Positions 60,403 through 64,000 of a stretch of DNA of 64,000 nucleotides are shown here, in pieces. The translations under genes and the position numbers were made by a program. Under the pieces are notes generated by a model. The model made no database searches. It saw only the letters and a list, made by a program, of their open reading frames with translations, and had not been told where the DNA came from. Location: NCBI GenBank assembly GCA_030549775.1, contig CM060175.1, positions 109,856,688 to 109,920,687 on the forward strand. The letters run 5' to 3'. Numbering within the stretch: the first letter of the stretch is position 1; every line of letters starts with the position of its first letter. Origin of the DNA: Tamarix chinensis. Its lineage: Eukaryota; Streptophyta; Magnoliopsida; Caryophyllales; Tamaricaceae.

Positions 60403-61949
60403 TAAAATGCCCCGAAAAATTTATAAGTATTTTAATTAGGAGAAATTTGGGTATTTTAGCCAATTAAGGATTTTATTTTAAAATTACTTAAAAGAAATTA
60501 TTTTAGTTAAAATAAGAGGGAATAAATAGTTCCAAATTAATAAAAAATTTATAAATAATTTAATTGGAGAAAATTAGAGTGATTTTCTAATTAAAATAGA
60601 ATTTATAGGAAATCTTTCAAAAACCCTAAATTAGCCTAAAAAGGGATCTAAATATTATTATTTTTAAATATCCAAAATATTTAAATTAATTTAATTGGCC
60701 CTAACCTACCTATTTTTCTCTTTCCCTTTTTTCCTTTTCTTTCTTCCTTTTTTTCCCTTTCTTTTCTTTTCTTCCTCTCCTCCCCAACCTGGGCAAGCCC
60801 GCGGCCTAGTCCTTTCCCTTCTTCCTTCTTCCTTCAGCGGCCCAGCCTGTGTGGTCGTTTCTCCTTCCCATGGCCCGACTCTTAAATGTCGCATTTTGAT
60901 TAATCGTTCCCCATCAGCCGGCCGGTCCGCCTTCCTTTTCTTTTCTTTCTTTTCTTCCCTGAACCGCCAGTCCAACCCCCTTTCTTTCTTCTTCTTCCTT
61001 CCTCCTTCCCCGACGTCGACGCCTGCAACCCCGTTGCTGAGAGCCTCCGAAAATGATGCCGCCAATCTGGCCGTTTGACTGGTCATTTTGCCTCTATTTT
61101 TCCCTACTGATCCATTGACCCCGTCGTCCAGCCACTTCTCCCTTCTTCTCGCATGATCTCCCCTCTATTTCCTACATAACCACTTCTGCCAGCCATTTGA
61201 ATTTTTCGTCGACCAACCGTTACCTGCCGGTGCCCTCACCCCTGCCTTATCCTCCCTTTCTCCCTTCGCCTTATCCCTGGCCTTAGCCTATAAATTTCCC
61301 CAAACTAGCCTAAACTCGAGCATTTTCTCCCTGAAACCCAAAAATCATCCCTTATCGCCGCCACCTTTTTAGACGCCAGCCCCACTGTCGTCGGCCAAAT
61401 TCGCCGCCTTCTTTGCCTACCAAACTCATCCTTGCACTGCCCTTTAACTAACTAATCCTCCCTTCTCCCTCAATTCTCCCTAAACAAGCCACCCTGGTTG
61501 TACGAAGTAGCACTCTTGACCAACCTCTTCTTTGCCTCCGCCGCCTTTAACCACAAATCCCACCACTACCACTGTCTCCTACACCTCCCAAAACCACCTA
61601 TAGACCCTCCTCTATTTCCCCCAACTCTCCTTTTCCTCTTCCTCCCTCTCGTCCTCTCTTTTTCTTCTTCTTCCCCATTCGGCCACCACCAGCGCCGTCG
61701 CCTTTGGCTACGCCGCCACCTTCATTCTACTCCTCTCCACCTAAGCAACCATAACCACCCCAACTCCCACCTTCACTCTCCCTCTCCTTTTCCTATCATT
61801 CAATTCTTCCCCTTTTCTTTTCTTTTTTTGGCCACCGCAACCACCACCGGTGCCGCCTTTCACCACTAGCTTAAGGTTGAACCCTAAATCCTCTTAACCC
61901 TTTTTTTCCCTATTTAGTCAAGCTTATTTTATTTCAATTTTAACCTATT

Positions 61950-62800
61950 ATTCAAATATTATAATTATTATGTATTATTATTTTTATTATTATTAAGTTC
62001 AATATTATTAGTATTATTGTTTCTTATTAGGACTGACCCTATTTGGCTTAGTAGATTATTAGTATTAGTATTATTGATATTATTAGTATTATTATGAGTT
62101 TTTATTTTATTTATTAATTTTATTACTACTACTACTACTACTATTTTGAAATTATTATTATTATTATTGCAACTATTTTACTAATAGTGTTTCTATTATT
62201 ATTATTTTTGTTGTTGTTGTTGTTGTTTTTGTTGTTATTATTATTATTATCACCAATGGTACTTTTACTATTTCGAAGTAGGGTTGAAAACCCTAATTTA
62301 TGTTACTCTCGTTTTAGGTTATTTTATCATTAGTATCATCATCATCATCATCATCATCATTATTATTATTTTGTAATTTCAATAATTATTTCATTACTAT
62401 TATTATTACTATTTTTATTAATACTATCCTAATGATATTATTAGCATTATTTTGGTGAAGGGTTGAAGCCCTTATCTCACCATCCGTTTTGAATCATATT
62501 AATATTATATTTAGTATTTTTAGTATTAGTATTACCGTTATGATTATTATTATTTTTCAATATTATTATGGTTTTTATCATTTATATTATTTCTATTTTT
62601 ATTATTATTATTTTTCGTGTTATTGTTCTTATCATTATTATTATTTTGGTAAAGGGGCCACAACCCTTATTTCACTATGTTTTTGAGTAATGCCCTTTTT
62701 ATTATTATTGTTATTATCATTATGGTTATTATTATTGTTATTATTATCATTATTGTTATTATTAGTATTATTTCCATTTTCACTATTATTATTATTAGGA
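61950..62800. repeat. Complex trinucleotide microsatellite region
   Basis: ATT, ACT (62126-62142), GTT (62209-62226) and ATC (62337-62360) runs alternate over 850 bp. The short frames here are artefacts of these repeats. Confidence 0.8.
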
Positions 62801-63479
62801 TAAAGTTTTCAAACCTTATATTATTAGTTTTTATAATGTTACTATTGTTTCCTATATCTTTAACAAAGTTAGTAGTTGGTTAATGACATTTTTATTAATA
62901 TGTTGTTATTTTATCAAAAACCTAGTCTTAGAATAAATTAGGAATAATAGTATTTTTGGTAGGAGGGAATCTAATTTTAGCTTTTCCCTCATTCCCTCAT
63001 AGCTTTTCCCTCATATAGGTGAGATCAGTCAAAGCCCTAAGGAGGCGTAGGAGCGTGCTCCAAGACGGTGTCGTTTTAGGTAAGGGTGTTACTAAGGCCT
63101 TATGTGTGTTTATGTGCATTATATGTTTCGTATGCTATGTATTCTATGTTTATCATTATAATTATTTCGTATATGGTATGACGTAGAGTTGAAGTATGTT
63201 TTTGTGTATTTACATGGCATGTGTACTATGTGTATGTGATGAAATATTATGGTATGTGATGTTTTATGTTGTAACCCTATAATACATGCATGTGAGGATG
63301 TATAAAGTGGTATTGTGTGAGAAAAAGGTTAAAAATGGAAAATGGGAAATGTTTTGACCAAAGGGGAGTAAGTTTACTAAAGGGGAAATGAGTTGACCAT
63401 AGGATGTGAGTTGACCTAAGTATTTTAATAATCCATGAGTGGAAGAATAAAATGGGGATTTAAAATAAAATAAAATAGT

Positions 63480-64000
63480 GGGAGAATCCATGGTTGTGCA
63501 TGGGAGAGTCTAATTTATGGGTTTGTAAAGGAGAATCTAATTTATGGTTTTGCATGTTTTTGTGTGAGAGAATTTAATCTATGGTTTTGTATGGGAGAAT
63601 CTAATTTATGGTTTCATATAGGAGAATATAATTTATGGTTTCATATGGAAGAATCTAATCTATGGTTTTGTATGGAGAATTTAATCTATGGTGTAACATG
63701 GGAGAATCTAATCTATGACGTAACATGGGAGAATCTAATCTATGGTTTATATGGATTGAATTTAGGATTTTGTATGGTAGATTTTATGGCATTGTATGGG
63801 GGAATCTAATCTAGGGTTTTGTATGGATGGACTTGGGGTTTTGCATGGCAGATTTTATGGTGTTGCATGGGAGAATCTAAACTAGGGTTTTGTATGGATG
63901 GACTTAAGGTTTTGCATGGTAGATTTTATGGTGTTGCATTGGAGGATCTAATCTAGGGTTTTGTACGGATGGATCTAGGGTTTGCATGGTTGATTCTAAG
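63480..64000. repeat. GGGAGAATCTAATCTATGG minisatellite
   Basis: Units of about 28-32 bp, each with GGAGAATCTAAT and TATGGTTT(T)GTATG variants, run to the window end. The frame 63564-63809 is only this repeat. Confidence 0.8.

Larger units (their letters stand above)
60403..64000 (+). mobile_element. Long LTR unit, cut by the window end
   Basis: It starts TAAAATGCCCCGAAAAATTT and follows the nested LTR at 35757 closely, except for a deletion of about 100 bp after the first 20 bases. It then has the leader, T/C block 60710-61870, ATT-rich and trinucleotide repeats 61950-62800, and a minisatellite 63480-64000. The part corresponding to the core repeats and 3' terminus lies beyond the window. 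Confidence 0.65.

Noticed and set aside
63564..63809. Frame with repeated ESNLWF-like motifs
   Set aside because: Translation of the LTR minisatellite at the window end.

Overview
This is nuclear DNA from a flowering plant. It is AT-rich and gene-poor, with few long open frames, many microsatellites, and remains of hAT, CACTA, Ty1/copia, LINE and very long LTR elements. The only recognisable genes are a KS-type dehydrin and a DRB-type double-stranded RNA-binding protein, both plant families. The sequence does not allow a finer taxonomic call.

Layout. 1-3.1 kb: a TTCTAGA-rich stretch with a perfect heat-shock-element pattern, then a decayed minus-strand coding region of unknown family. 5.25-9.71 kb: a non-autonomous hAT transposon with perfect 8-bp target duplications, carrying a GC-rich leader-like block and a LINE zinc-finger fragment. 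10.0-12.5 kb: minus-strand DRB-like gene; two phase-compatible exons are visible, and the second dsRNA-binding domain expected of the family is not found. 12.9-19.5 kb: AT-rich repeat debris. 19.5-24.5 kb: a CACTA (En/Spm) element whose TNP2 transposase gene is alignable almost end to end but full of stops and frameshifts. 25-29.4 kb: AT-rich DNA and a decayed minus-strand Ty1/copia element.

31.0-42.1 kb is a nested stack of long solo LTR-like units. A minus-strand unit with CTTAA target duplications has inserted into an older plus-strand unit, and is itself interrupted by two further units of about 3.9 kb. 44.98-46.49 kb: a DNA element with inverted ends (Pack-MULE-like candidate) inserted in a TA microsatellite; a related copy at 26.8-27.0 kb shows the empty site. 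47.56-47.87 kb: the one intact gene, the dehydrin, with a TATA box and ABRE/DRE-like motifs upstream. 49.1-53.7 kb and 54.5-58.1 kb: two more long solo LTRs, the first with a perfect 5-bp target duplication. 60.4-64.0 kb: a further unit of the same superfamily, cut by the window end.

The long LTR units share a modular design: a T/C-rich block (source of many false open frames), minisatellites, a small hairpin with a compensatory base change between copies, tandem repeats around a CCAC...ATAATAGTGG core, a second hairpin near the 3' end, and a GGTGTTACA-type terminus. No gag or pol was found beside any of them. The dehydrin and the DRB-like gene are the only likely host functions.
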